64,000 nucleotides of DNA, taken from Tritrichomonas musculus (lineage: Eukaryota; Parabasalia; Tritrichomonadida; Tritrichomonadidae). The stretch is taken from contig JAPFFF010000019.1 in NCBI GenBank assembly GCA_039105265.1, positions 1,582,501 to 1,646,500 on the forward strand, written 5' to 3'. Below, piece by piece: positions 10,418 to 19,132 of this stretch; the stretch's first letter is position 1; every line of letters starts with the position of its first letter. A model generated the notes under the pieces. The model did not search any database, was not told the DNA's origin, and saw nothing but the letters and a program-made list of their open reading frames with translations. The translations under genes and the position numbers were made by a program.

Positions 10418-10770
10418 ATATTTAAAATAGAATCGTCAAGTCCTGATGGAGATAGAACTTTTTTATTTTTGGTTTGTCTTCTTTTAGGTTCATCTTTTAC
10501 AATTCTCATTGCTGGCGGCCTCGGTGGGAAAATTTGTTGTTGTTGGGGTTTTGGTAAAGGTGGTTGTTGGCGTTTTGGTGGAGGTGGTTGTTGGGGTTTT
10601 GGTGGAGGTGGTTCATCATTCATAACAAGATATCCATATTGAATTTCCATAGGCTCACTATCACTATCACTATCACTGGAATAATCATAGCGCTTTTCAT
10701 TATGTGCTCGTCTTATTCTATCTCTGACAAGCTTTGTAGATTTTGGTATAATTTCTTTTCTCTTTAGCAC
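10414..10770 (-). CDS. Proline-rich reading frame (Maverick A)
   Basis: A frame of about 118 codons with no ATG at its 5' end. It contains a long proline/glutamine/lysine tract (PPPPKPQQPPPPKRQQPP), a Ser-Asp repeat (SSDSDSDSEP) and a basic end. It overlaps both neighbours slightly. Composition this biased is typical of disordered virion or regulatory proteins. Whether it is a gene in its own right is uncertain, and the element looks damaged in this area. Confidence 0.35.
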   Translation of the reverse strand: MLKRKEIIPKSTKLVRDRIRRAHNEKRYDYSSDSDSDSEPMEIQYGYLVMNDEPPPPKPQQPPPPKRQQPPLPKPQQQQIFPPRPPAMRIVKDEPKRRQTKNKKVLSPSGLDDSILNI

Positions 10771-11807
10771 CAGCTCGCGTAGGCTCGGTCGGAGCGTGGC
10801 TGTCTTCTTCGGTACTGGTGGTTTCGGAGGTTTTGGTACTTCTTGAGTTGAACGTGCTTGATACGGAGGTTTTGTACCTCTTGATACTGTAATGCTGGCC
10901 TCTGATTGTCAAATATTAATGATTCATTAGGATCAATATCAAGTTCTGTTTTTTCTGTTGGAAAGTCATGTAAATTTGTATTTACATTAGCATTCTGTCT
11001 CTTATATATTATAGCTTTGTACCTACCTTCTCCAACAAGATCAAAAGGTTTGTTATATATTATTTTTCCTGTTTGAATATCAAGCTTCGGTGCTTCATTG
11101 ATTCTTCTTATTTCTTCTTGTCTCTTTTTATGATATTCAGCTTCTTTTTTCTTTTTCCTTTGTTCAGCCTTTTTCATTTGTTTTTCTTGTTCTTCTTTCT
11201 CTAATCTTCGTTTTTCTTTAAGTTCTGCTCTTTCTTGAGGAGATAAACAAGGAAAGGTAGGAGGTTCTTGTGTACGGGCTCTATTATCCTGGTAACAGCA
11301 AAAATTATACCAGTGTCGTTGAGAATAATTTTCTGGTTTGATTTCTGGGTGAATTTGATCAACTTTTTGTGAAAGTTGGCTTACATACTTTTCTTTAATA
11401 TCATCGTCACAATCAGGATCAAGTTTGAAAGGATATATGAACTCACTTGATTCTGTTAATTTGCTTACAACTTTTATTTCTGCGAACTTTGGTTTGAAGG
11501 CTTCAAGATCAAAAGCATATAATATTCTTGCTTTACTATAATCTATATCTCTATCCTTCATTAGAACAACAACCTCTCTTCCACAAATAAAACGTATGAC
11601 AAGTATTATAGTTGGAAAATAGTCTTTTTCAAGTTTGATATAATAGCACGGATAGCTATCTATTACAGCTTGTCCTTTGCTCAAACACATTTTTGGCAAT
11701 TCATATTTTATTGGAAAGGCATATATTACATATCCTTTGGTGCTTACAGCAAGAGTTGAATAGTTAACATCATCGCATATAATTTCTTTTCCAGGTCTTA
11801 CAGTCAT
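10764..11807 (-). CDS. Unknown protein with long charged helix (Maverick A)
   Basis: A protein of 347 residues. The N-terminal half is beta-rich (GKEIICDDVNYSTLAVSTKG and on). A strongly charged single-helix stretch at about 190-235 (EKRRLEKEEQEKQMKKAEQR) follows, and the rest is basic. It starts from an ATG 3 bp after the stop of the 11811 gene and belongs to a minus-strand run with the integrase (12144) and 11811, all with spacings of 3 bp, so they are probably one transcription unit. The function is not recognised. Confidence 0.5.
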   Translation of the reverse strand: MTVRPGKEIICDDVNYSTLAVSTKGYVIYAFPIKYELPKMCLSKGQAVIDSYPCYYIKLEKDYFPTIILVIRFICGREVVVLMKDRDIDYSKARILYAFDLEAFKPKFAEIKVVSKLTESSEFIYPFKLDPDCDDDIKEKYVSQLSQKVDQIHPEIKPENYSQRHWYNFCCYQDNRARTQEPPTFPCLSPQERAELKEKRRLEKEEQEKQMKKAEQRKKKKEAEYHKKRQEEIRRINEAPKLDIQTGKIIYNKPFDLVGEGRYKAIIYKRQNANVNTNLHDFPTEKTELDIDPNESLIFDNQRPALQYQEVQNLRIKHVQLKKYQNLRNHQYRRRQPRSDRAYASWC

Positions 11808-11810
11808 TTA

Positions 11811-12140
11811 TTAATAAATAAGAAGACAACTAAGTATGAATGCAGAAGGTTCAATAACATTTCCGTAAAGGTCAGTGAACCAGATTTTATAGTTTCGTTC
11901 ATGTCCAAGAAACAAATACTTTCTATATTTGGTTTGTCTTCTATTGGCTAGCATTATAAATTGATCGCAGTAACCATATTGCTGAACGATATCACTGTGC
12001 ACCATCAAATCGCCAACAAGCGTATCTTTCACTATTGCACCTACATACTGAACGACAATATATCTTTTGTTCCTACTGCTCACAAATTCTAGAGGAAGCT
12101 GAAATTCTTTATCTTGCGTATGGAAGTATAGTTTAGTCAT
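11811..12140 (-). CDS. Small beta-rich protein, possible minor capsid component (Maverick A)
   Basis: A protein of 109 residues with alternating hydrophobic strands, ending in a segment of the type WFTDLYGNVIEPSAFILSCLLIY. That pattern, with a Gly-Asn turn between two strands at the C-terminus, recalls single jelly-roll minor capsid (penton-like) proteins of polinton-type viruses. This is a pattern judgement only. It sits 3 bp after the integrase and 3 bp before the next gene, within one minus-strand unit. Confidence 0.4.
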   Translation of the reverse strand: MTKLYFHTQDKEFQLPLEFVSSRNKRYIVVQYVGAIVKDTLVGDLMVHSDIVQQYGYCDQFIMLANRRQTKYRKYLFLGHERNYKIWFTDLYGNVIEPSAFILSCLLIY

Positions 12141-12143
12141 TTA

Positions 12144-13247
12144 TTACATACCAAAGTACAGTTTATAATCTTTATTTAGTTCATCATAGCTATTTACAAT
12201 TTTCTTTGTGTACGCAATAGGTACTTGTATCAGATTGCCATTTTGAAGTTTACATATAACATTACCATTAGAGTACGCTAAGAATTCAGCTATCTCATTA
12301 AACACTCTTCGTCGTTTATCAAATTTCTTTTTAGTCTTACCATAATCAACATGAACAAGAATTATATTTCCTTTCTTGTATGTTAATAGGCCTTTATGTT
12401 GTTGTTTTTTGTGTATACTTTGTAATTTGCTTCTCATCATTCTTATATATTTCCATTCAAGGTCAATATCGTTTTGCATTTGAGCAGGAGTATAATAAAT
12501 ATATTTACTATCACTTTCATAATTATAGTTTCTTACTCGTAGTGAATTATGCGGAGTATTATTGTAATAATTGACCATCTGTTGCATATAATTATTGTTT
12601 GCTATTTTTGTACCAAAAGCATTACGTAAAGTTCTTATAACTGAATCAACTGTTTTATGGGCTAGTGCATATGGAGAAGAGTTTACTACAAATTTGATTC
12701 TGTATACTGACCATGATTTAATAGTATTTACATCAATCTTATCATTGTATTCTGACAATATTGTTTTTAGTACATTGGTGTTATGTTTATTAATTATTTC
12801 ATTTAATATTTTTTCTTTACCCCTCATTCTACTTTCACGAACAATATTGTGAATTGCTGGAACAAATACAATTCCATCATCGTTGGTACGAAGTGCGATT
12901 ATATCATTTTGTACTGCTTGCAATCCTTTTTCACCATCACATTTAATAGTAAAGATATCAACATCATAATTAACTATAATATCTGTTATCTTTATTGATA
13001 ATACTCTTGTTTCTTTACTCTCTATTGGCTCAACTATTAAGAATCTAGTATTAACGTTTATCAAAACAAGATAGATAGTGTTCTTCACAAACATTAGATC
13101 AGCTTCCCAACAACCAGGTTCGTTACTGAAATTTGGCTTCATATATTGTTTACAAGCTTTTAGTTTATAGTCTGGTACATAAGGCTCCCTAGGAACGTTC
13201 TTGAATTCAAAAAACTTGTACTTACTACTAAATGGGTAAGCAAGCAT
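12144..13247 (-). CDS. Maverick integrase (rve/DDE family)
   Basis: A protein of 367 residues. An rve-type core is seen: CWEADLMFV with the first Asp at 50, IKCDGEKGL with the second Asp at 104, and the characteristic Maverick/retroviral phrase VDSVIRTLRNAFG near residue 200, followed by YYNNTPHNSLR and a proline-containing helix. A C-terminal SH3/chromo-like basic domain (KKGNIILVHVDYGK, KRRRVFNE) completes the architecture. It would insert the element into host DNA. It heads a closely spaced minus-strand gene run, with its ATG just downstream of a short AT-rich gap from the capsid gene. Confidence 0.85.
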   Translation of the reverse strand: MLAYPFSSKYKFFEFKNVPREPYVPDYKLKACKQYMKPNFSNEPGCWEADLMFVKNTIYLVLINVNTRFLIVEPIESKETRVLSIKITDIIVNYDVDIFTIKCDGEKGLQAVQNDIIALRTNDDGIVFVPAIHNIVRESRMRGKEKILNEIINKHNTNVLKTILSEYNDKIDVNTIKSWSVYRIKFVVNSSPYALAHKTVDSVIRTLRNAFGTKIANNNYMQQMVNYYNNTPHNSLRVRNYNYESDSKYIYYTPAQMQNDIDLEWKYIRMMRSKLQSIHKKQQHKGLLTYKKGNIILVHVDYGKTKKKFDKRRRVFNEIAEFLAYSNGNVICKLQNGNLIQVPIAYTKKIVNSYDELNKDYKLYFGM

Positions 13248-13306
13248 TTATGATGAAAGCAATAGTTAAATTAGGTTGACGGAAACAAAAAAAGAAAGAA
13301 GATTAC

Positions 13307-15328
13307 TTACTCTACTTGACTACCTTCAGGACTTTGATCATCAACATAAACAAGTCCATCGAGATTCATTAAGAAGTAAGAATCTCTTGTTAACCATAGG
13401 TTTACAGGGGGTGGATGGACCACGTTCCCTGAAGGTTCGATTACATTATAGTAAGTGTCATTTGCACCAGAATAAATGGGTTGTCCTTGTACTTGAATCT
13501 GTACGTTGCCAAAACCTCCGTCAATTCCGTCGAAGCAATAACCTGCAGAAGATCTTTCAGCTTGAATATTGAAGACAAAACTACTGGCATCACTAAGAGT
13601 ATTATTGTAGCGAACACCATTAGCATCATTCTTAGGCATTGTCATACTGTCTTCGAACTCCTTTGTGCATTGAAGAGTAATCGCATCAAGGTCTCCTGCA
13701 GTAAGTTGATTTTCAAAGAACCTTGCTCCTATAGTAGAAACATTTTCATCAGGAAAATTCTTACCACCAATATTTAGATAGCAATTTGAATAAACAGGAT
13801 TCTCAAAAACTGTAAGATCATTATGATGTTTAGGAAACATGATAGAAAGTGTAGTAACATTTATAAGAGGAATATTGAGAGTAGACTTGATACCGTTTGC
13901 TGCTGGTGCTATTGGAAATGAATGATAATCTACTTTCTGTGATGGAATTATAACACCCTTTGACAGTATTTCTTCTATACCGTGCCTTGTAGCTTCACAA
14001 ACTCCAAAACCTTGCATATTGGACTTGCATAACGTAATTGTCATTCTGTTTACAGTGAGGGTAGCAGGCTGTGAGGAATAAGTTTCTTTCAGTACTTGAG
14101 CTTTAGCTTCGTGCAAAGCTTGTAATGTTTGATGAGCACTAACAACAGGGGTCTTTACAATTTGCCATGCATAATAACGTCCATTTTTGTCAGCATGATT
14201 TAATGGTGGTAGTGTTACAGCAGGATTGTGAACACAAATTTCTTCATCACTAGCAGAAGGTTGAAGACCAAACTCAGCAAATTCCTCTGTAGTATAGCTG
14301 AAATAGAATTCCAAATCTGTAAGAATATCAGTGTAACCAGTACTTCCATCATCATTATCCCATTGCTCTCCTATTCTATATTGAATCTTATACTTGACAG
14401 GAGTAGGTGGGTCAGGATCAGGAGAAGGTGAAGGAGAAGGTGAAGGATCAGGGTCAGGAGAAGGTTCTTTGCCAGGACCAGGAATCACTGCTTCATTTCC
14501 AATTTGTGTAAATTGATGTTTGAGATGCCCGTGAACCGTAATTTGTTTAAGTTTCTCAAGTTCCTCTGTGCTCACACTTTCATTATCTTCGAGGAAAGCT
14601 TTTGTCTCTGCAACAGTGTAAGGATCTATAGCTGCCCAAACCAAACCTGCTGGAGTTACTTGGAATCTTATAGAGAGATCACCTATGATTCCATTAGGGA
14701 AGAGATCAAATGCCTGCAGTGCAAGAAGATCATCAAAAGGAACATTAAGATCGAAATCAACAGAAGTTTTACCATTTTCTTTGAAATTGTTGAGATTGAC
14801 ATATGTTCCCGCTACTGTTTGTGAGTATGAAGCTACATTTTCCCAGAGACTGTGAACAAATCTTCTTCGCTTCTTTTCTGTTTCTGGTTTCACAGCAGAA
14901 TAGAGGAAACCTTCTCGTACGCATTCATTTTGTTGATATCCAACATTGACATTATTATGAAGAATTTCCAATCTATCGAACAATTGGTTAGAAGATTTGA
15001 GTCCAACAAAGAGCTTATAGAAATTGTTTGGATCATCAATCTGTTGGAGTTTGCTGAGGTCAGTATTGAGCTGTAAATCAAGTTTGACATGGAAGGTAAG
15101 GAATCCTTTATCAACATCACTAATGAAATGATCAGGGTGTGTAAGAGAAATTTGACTGTATTGGCCTTGATGAAATGGGGCTGGCTGGTCATGACAGTCA
15201 ACAGTTCTGAATGAGAATGAGCGTGTACCATCATTTTTATTTATCATTGATCTCATCTGATTGAAAGTATCAAGTACATTACCTGCTTCTATTTTGTAAT
15301 TATGTGCTCTTTCGTTGCGATATAACAT
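13307..15328 (-). CDS. Major capsid protein (Maverick A)
   Basis: A protein of 673 residues beginning LYRNERAHNYKIEAGNVLD. It is beta-rich, with SVDFDLNVPFDDLLAL and IIGDLSIRFQVTP in the first half and TLSIMFPKHHNDLTVFENP in the second, as expected of double jelly-roll capsid proteins of Polintons. It aligns in these regions with the partial protein at 21758-22831 (IFFLFPLKSSHHTVFKNP). An unusual Pro/Asp/Ser tract at about 283-309 interrupts the beta-rich sequence between the two halves and is probably an exposed loop. It is divergent from the small gene at 15372, 43 bp away. Confidence 0.8.
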   Translation of the reverse strand: MLYRNERAHNYKIEAGNVLDTFNQMRSMINKNDGTRSFSFRTVDCHDQPAPFHQGQYSQISLTHPDHFISDVDKGFLTFHVKLDLQLNTDLSKLQQIDDPNNFYKLFVGLKSSNQLFDRLEILHNNVNVGYQQNECVREGFLYSAVKPETEKKRRRFVHSLWENVASYSQTVAGTYVNLNNFKENGKTSVDFDLNVPFDDLLALQAFDLFPNGIIGDLSIRFQVTPAGLVWAAIDPYTVAETKAFLEDNESVSTEELEKLKQITVHGHLKHQFTQIGNEAVIPGPGKEPSPDPDPSPSPSPSPDPDPPTPVKYKIQYRIGEQWDNDDGSTGYTDILTDLEFYFSYTTEEFAEFGLQPSASDEEICVHNPAVTLPPLNHADKNGRYYAWQIVKTPVVSAHQTLQALHEAKAQVLKETYSSQPATLTVNRMTITLCKSNMQGFGVCEATRHGIEEILSKGVIIPSQKVDYHSFPIAPAANGIKSTLNIPLINVTTLSIMFPKHHNDLTVFENPVYSNCYLNIGGKNFPDENVSTIGARFFENQLTAGDLDAITLQCTKEFEDSMTMPKNDANGVRYNNTLSDASSFVFNIQAERSSAGYCFDGIDGGFGNVQIQVQGQPIYSGANDTYYNVIEPSGNVVHPPPVNLWLTRDSYFLMNLDGLVYVDDQSPEGSQVE

Positions 15329-15371
15329 TTAACAGTTAATAAAACAAATTATTTACTGAAGAAGAAAACAA

Positions 15372-15593
15372 ATGGCAGCAGGAATTTGGAAGAAACTGAA
15401 AAATGCAGTGAAGAGTGTTGGTGGAAAAATAAAAGGCTTAGCAGTAAAGGCTATAAAAGCTCTTCCTAAAGTAAAGGAGATTTTTGACAAAGTTAAGCCC
15501 GCTTTAGAGTATATACCAGGAGTGAATGGATTTGTAAATACCATTGACAAAGGGCTTAATATCGGTAAGTCAATCATAGATGAAGTAAAATAA
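15372..15593 (+). CDS. Small basic amphipathic-helix protein (Maverick A)
   Basis: A protein of 73 residues starting MAAGIWKKLKNAVKSVGG, with 11 or more lysines spaced as in a cationic amphipathic helix, then KIKGLAVKAIKALPKV. Such sequences resemble membrane-active peptides and the small minor virion proteins (pVI-like) next to the capsid gene in adenovirus-related elements. The gene is divergent from the major capsid gene, which supports a virion role. The role is inferred from composition and position only. Confidence 0.55.
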   Translation: MAAGIWKKLKNAVKSVGGKIKGLAVKAIKALPKVKEIFDKVKPALEYIPGVNGFVNTIDKGLNIGKSIIDEVK

Positions 15594-15629
15594 AGGCTTA
15601 TAACTATTTTTGGTGAGGATTAAAAGGCA

Positions 15630-16010
15630 ATGAAAGTAATTAATGAAGTACAAGAAGAAACAAAATCTTTTAAATCTATTATTGAGTTCGATGCTTACTA
15701 TCGTGATCACAAAGAAGAAATGGAGAAACAAACTACACAACTCTTGAATAAGCTTTACAAGATTGAAGTACCTGATGGAAGTGTTTATAGAATCACTAAG
15801 AAAAATTGTAACAAAGTTGATGGTAAGATTAAAGGTGGTGAAGTGTGTTTGAAGAAAGTAACTGTTCAGAAAGACGATGAACAACCTTTATGGGAAATCG
15901 CTATCGAGTCTGTCAAAGCTGATATTGCAAGTATGAAAGCAAAGATAGAGGAAATAAAGAATGCTGTAAATGCTGTTGTTAAAGTAATTAATGAACTACA
16001 AAAATATTGA
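15630..16010 (+). CDS. Small coiled-coil protein, unknown (Maverick A)
   Basis: A protein of 126 residues starting at an ATG 36 bp after the 73-residue gene, in the same direction and probably the same transcript. The last 50 residues (IESVKADIASMKAKIEEIKN and on) form a clear coiled coil. The first half holds a small beta hairpin-like region (PDGSVYRITKKN). The family is not recognised. A spike, scaffold or cement function in the particle is plausible by position. Confidence 0.5.
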   Translation: MKVINEVQEETKSFKSIIEFDAYYRDHKEEMEKQTTQLLNKLYKIEVPDGSVYRITKKNCNKVDGKIKGGEVCLKKVTVQKDDEQPLWEIAIESVKADIASMKAKIEEIKNAVNAVVKVINELQKY

Positions 16011-16068
16011 TGAGGTTTTTTAAGCCAAAAGGTTATTAGGTTATTTTTACCCCAATTTCTGTACCCCA

Positions 16069-17070
16069 TTACTTTCTATTGACATATGGAACATTATGTG
16101 TCTTAGTTATTACCCATTTGCCTGTTTGTTCAATCTTCTCTGTTAATTGCGCAAAGGTAAGTTTTTGACCGAATTCTTTACTGTATCTTTGTTGAACATC
16201 CTTCAGCAAGAACCTATCAATGTTTGGGTAATTGTTTTGCATAAACTTGGCCATATCATAATCAGTTTCGTTAAATTGTCTGTCTAGTTCCTCTTGTTCT
16301 GATCGCATTCTTTGTACTTCACGAAGAGTATATTCATACAGCTTCTGCATGGACTCGCATCTACTACAACGTTTATTGGATTGAGAATTGATGTTATATA
16401 TTTTTGTGTTAAGTTTGTTTATACAGAGTCTCATCTTCATTAACGTGCTATAGTCAGCATGCAATTCATTAATCTCACTGCGCTGTGCATTATTGTTTTC
16501 AAGGTCGTACCAATAATAAGTAAATACATCATATATACAACTAGCATAACGTTCTATAAATTGTTTGTATTCTTCAAATGTCTCACTTTCCATTAGATCA
16601 TTTGTATTCATTACCACCTTATCACATTTTTCATTAACAGCATTATGGTCACAATAATAACCAAGAAACTTCACGTTCATCTTACGAAGGAACTTCTTTA
16701 TGTCTCCATTATCAGTTTGTCTTACTGGTATCTCATCAAACGTTGCTTCAATTGGTTTTGTCTGAGAGATTGCATCTAATTTTGGTAAACTCGATATCAT
16801 TGTAAAGACGTCTTTGATATATTTGTTGTTATGTTCGTTCTTCACATCATAGAAAGAGGAATCATAGTTGTTATTCAATAGATCATACATAATTCTTCTC
16901 TTCATAGTCAATTCCTTTTCGCAACTAACTTTGACAAGTGGCTCAATAAGGTTCCCATGTATATCGTAGTGCTTTTCTACAACATCATTCACTTCCTTTA
17001 TTGGTTTTGGTATTAAATTAACAAGGTATTCAGCTATATGAAGTTCTGTTTGATTGGTTTGGGCAAGCAT
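16069..17070 (-). CDS. Unknown protein bracketed by inverted repeats (Maverick A)
   Basis: A protein of 333 residues starting MLAQTNQTELHIAEYL. A Cys pair (KRCSRCESM) lies near residue 230, a charged helical stretch follows, and the C-terminal segment (FLLKDVQQRYSKEFGQKLTF ... GKWVITKTHNVPYV) resembles a small winged-helix domain such as those ending viral primase-helicases. That is only a pattern impression. The gene is flanked by a 42-bp inverted repeat, and its upstream region is a near-copy of that of the next minus-strand gene (17205). Function unknown. Confidence 0.5.
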   Translation of the reverse strand: MLAQTNQTELHIAEYLVNLIPKPIKEVNDVVEKHYDIHGNLIEPLVKVSCEKELTMKRRIMYDLLNNNYDSSFYDVKNEHNNKYIKDVFTMISSLPKLDAISQTKPIEATFDEIPVRQTDNGDIKKFLRKMNVKFLGYYCDHNAVNEKCDKVVMNTNDLMESETFEEYKQFIERYASCIYDVFTYYWYDLENNNAQRSEINELHADYSTLMKMRLCINKLNTKIYNINSQSNKRCSRCESMQKLYEYTLREVQRMRSEQEELDRQFNETDYDMAKFMQNNYPNIDRFLLKDVQQRYSKEFGQKLTFAQLTEKIEQTGKWVITKTHNVPYVNRK

Positions 17071-17075
17071 TATTG

Positions 17076-17157
17076 TTTATGTAAATATCGAATAAAAAAT
17101 TATGAAAAAATAAAAGGGTACAGAAATTGGGGTAAAAATAACCTGATAACCTTTTGG
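17076..17157 (-). promoter_or_regulatory. Repeated upstream region, copy 1
   Basis: The bases 17076-17120 are identical to 17814-17858 (45 of 45), and similarity continues to 17157 and 17893. Each copy sits immediately upstream of a minus-strand start (16069 and 17205 genes). Read on the gene strand it contains a T-rich tract ending TTTTTTATTC, then TTTACATAA near the ATG, the promoter-like pattern seen before many genes of both Mavericks. Confidence 0.6.
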
Positions 17158-17204
17158 AGAAAATTATTGAATCAAACACAAAAATATAAGTAAAGTTTTT
17201 TGGT

Positions 17205-17807
17205 CTAATCTAATGAGTGTTGATGTTTAAAACGATTGATGACCACACCAACTTTCTTATTATTGGTGTCTTTCATACTAATGTATTGTGTATTGTTTTT
17301 GTTGATGTTTATGTGCATGATTCTATAGAGTTTATCAGTCATCTTTCCATAGAAGATATCTTTATTGTTTTCATCATCATGATAATAATAGTATCGATCT
17401 TCCTCAAAGTCGTGGTGCTCTGTACGAGTTTCATAAAACAAAACCTTTATTGCTTCGTCAGGTATATCATCAACAAATTCGTATTGGACTCCTTTATAAT
17501 ATGATTTATTAAATTGATTTTCTGAGTGAGAGACCCACCTCAAATTCTCTATTCTATTATCGGTTCTATCATGATTAATGTGATCGACGTCAGAAAGGTT
17601 GTTTGGATTTTCGATAAACTGTGAAGCAACAAGGCGATGCTTATAATATAGTTTTCCATTAAGAGTTACTCTTATATAACCATCATTTCTTACTGTTTCA
17701 CTACATACATGATGATTGTCTTTCCTTCTAATGGTATGTGGGTAAGTCGATAATATTTCATAAGCATCATGATCAACGAGTGTAACAAATTCTGATATTT
17801 CTGTCAT
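17205..17807 (-). CDS. HNH homing-type endonuclease, paralog 1 (Maverick A)
   Basis: A protein of 200 residues. The N-terminal region (YEILSTYPHTIRRKDNHH) resembles the NUMOD-type DNA-binding module. At about 58-112 is an HNH_3-type core: HRLVASQF, VDHINHDRTDNRIENLRWVS and a final ENQFNKS. The C-terminal 80 residues (FYETRTEHHDFEEDRYYYYH and on) are conserved among three of the four HNH proteins in this window. It would nick or cut DNA and may promote its own spread. Its upstream region duplicates that of the 16069 gene. Confidence 0.8.
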   Translation of the reverse strand: MTEISEFVTLVDHDAYEILSTYPHTIRRKDNHHVCSETVRNDGYIRVTLNGKLYYKHRLVASQFIENPNNLSDVDHINHDRTDNRIENLRWVSHSENQFNKSYYKGVQYEFVDDIPDEAIKVLFYETRTEHHDFEEDRYYYYHDDENNKDIFYGKMTDKLYRIMHININKNNTQYISMKDTNNKKVGVVINRFKHQHSLD

Positions 17808-17813
17808 TTGTAT

Positions 17814-17893
17814 TTTATGTAAATATCGAATAAAAAATTATGAAAAAATAAAAGGGTATAAAATAATGGTTAAAAATAACCTGATAACCTTTT
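17814..17893 (-). promoter_or_regulatory. Repeated upstream region, copy 2
   Basis: Second copy of the roughly 80-bp repeat at 17076-17157. Its first 45 bases are identical and the remainder is diverged. It lies just upstream of the HNH gene at 17205-17807. Confidence 0.55.
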
Positions 17894-18125
17894 AGAAATT
17901 GTTCATCGAAATTGTTGAATGGTTAAGTGTAAGCAAATGATAATTCAGTGGCTTTGTTGTTTTTGCTGGTGGTTCATGATTAATATTACCTTTCTCCTCA
18001 TACTTCTTAACCGTTGGCTGTGAATTAATTCTTGTCCTTTCTTTTTGTTGTTTGAGTCTCTGTTTGTCAAAATGATTTTGATGTTTGTCATCATGTAAGG
18101 TTCTCCTTTGTTCATAATTACTCAT
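17892..18125 (-). CDS. Small charged protein, unknown (Maverick A)
   Basis: About 77 residues starting MSNYEQRRTLHDDKHQNH from the first ATG in the frame. It is rich in Lys, Arg, Gln and His and probably disordered. It lies between two HNH genes on the same strand. No family is recognised, and the biased composition leaves it uncertain as a gene. Confidence 0.35.
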   Translation of the reverse strand: MSNYEQRRTLHDDKHQNHFDKQRLKQQKERTRINSQPTVKKYEEKGNINHEPPAKTTKPLNYHLLTLNHSTISMNNF

Positions 18126-18182
18126 TTTAATAGTAAGTAAATGACAGATTTGAACGAATAACAAAAATATTGATGAAGTTTT

Positions 18183-18782
18183 TTAATCAAGTGAATGCTG
18201 ATGTTTGAAAACTTCAATATATAAACCTACACGTTTATGATTAATATCTTTCATATGTATCATTTTCTTCCCACATTTTACAGTATTTATATACATAATC
18301 CTATATAATGTATTAGTGATTTTAAGGTAAAACTTATCTTCATCTGTTTCATTATCATGATAGAAATAATATTTGTCTTCTTCAAATTCATGATGCTCTG
18401 TACGAGTTTCATAAAATAATATTTTTATAGCATTGTCAGGAATATTATCGATAAATTCATACTGTATTTTATTTCCACTAGATTTATTAAATTGATTATC
18501 AGCATATGATACCCAACGTAAATTCATTATTCTATTATCGTTTCTTATATGATTAATATGATCAATAAAAGGTAAATTATTGGGATTAGGAATAAATTGT
18601 AAAGCAATTAAACGATGTTTGAAATATGATTTTCTATTAAAAGTAACAAATATATACCCTTGATTATTATATTCATTAACAACATTATGATTATCTTTCC
18701 TTCTAATGGTATGTGGATATGTTGTCAATATTTCATATTCTTCGTGATCAATAAGTGTAACAAATTCTGATTTTTCTTCCAT
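18183..18782 (-). CDS. HNH homing-type endonuclease, paralog 2 (Maverick A)
   Basis: A protein of 199 residues, clearly paralogous to the 17205 protein along its whole length: YEILTTYPHTIRRKDNHN at the N-terminus, then HRLIALQFIPNP, IDHINHIRNDNRIMNLRWVS and DNQFNKS in the HNH core, and the shared FYETRTEHHEFEEDKYYFYH extension. Both end in FKHQHSLD. The tandem pair suggests a local duplication. The upstream region differs from that of the first copy. The expected role is a site-specific DNA endonuclease. Confidence 0.8.
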   Translation of the reverse strand: MEEKSEFVTLIDHEEYEILTTYPHTIRRKDNHNVVNEYNNQGYIFVTFNRKSYFKHRLIALQFIPNPNNLPFIDHINHIRNDNRIMNLRWVSYADNQFNKSSGNKIQYEFIDNIPDNAIKILFYETRTEHHEFEEDKYYFYHDNETDEDKFYLKITNTLYRIMYINTVKCGKKMIHMKDINHKRVGLYIEVFKHQHSLD

Positions 18783-18898
18783 TTAATATTAGTGTAAACA
18801 TGTGAAAAAAATAATATATTAAATTTAAAATGTTAATCACGGCAATGTTTGTTTAGACAATGATTATTACTCTATTTGTTCTTTTTTGCTTTAAGTAA

Positions 18899-19132
18899 AT
18901 GACTGATCTTAATAAATTTAAAAGTGAGATTCCCACTTTGAAGCAAATAAAGCGATCATTGAAAGAAAGAGTGTATGAAACCAAGCAGCATCTTAATAAT
19001 GTAAAAACAGGAATGTTGGGTTCAAATGGATTAGCCATTAGAGAAAGCCTTATAGAAGACATCAATTCATTGAAAGAAAAAGTAGCCAAACTTGAAACTG
19101 AACTAAGAGAACTAACCAATAATGAACAATAG
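18899..19132 (+). CDS. Small coiled-coil protein (Maverick A)
   Basis: A protein of 77 residues, MTDLNKFKSEIPTLKQIKR and on, predicted almost entirely helical, with heptads in the C-terminal half (LKEKVAKLETELRELTNN). Its stop at 19132 overlaps the possible ATG of the next gene at 19122. The family is unknown. The heptad regularity supports a real protein. Confidence 0.5.
   Translation: MTDLNKFKSEIPTLKQIKRSLKERVYETKQHLNNVKTGMLGSNGLAIRESLIEDINSLKEKVAKLETELRELTNNEQ

Larger units (their letters stand above)
16025..17157. repeat. 42-bp inverted repeat pair flanking a Maverick gene
   Basis: The 42 bases at 16025-16066 reappear in reverse complement at 17116-17157 with a single mismatch (41/42). 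They bracket exactly the 333-codon gene at 16069-17070. A third, more diverged copy in the same orientation as the second lies at 17852-17893. The core words are AATTGGGGTAAAAATAACC and ATAACCTTTTGG. Confidence 0.85.
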
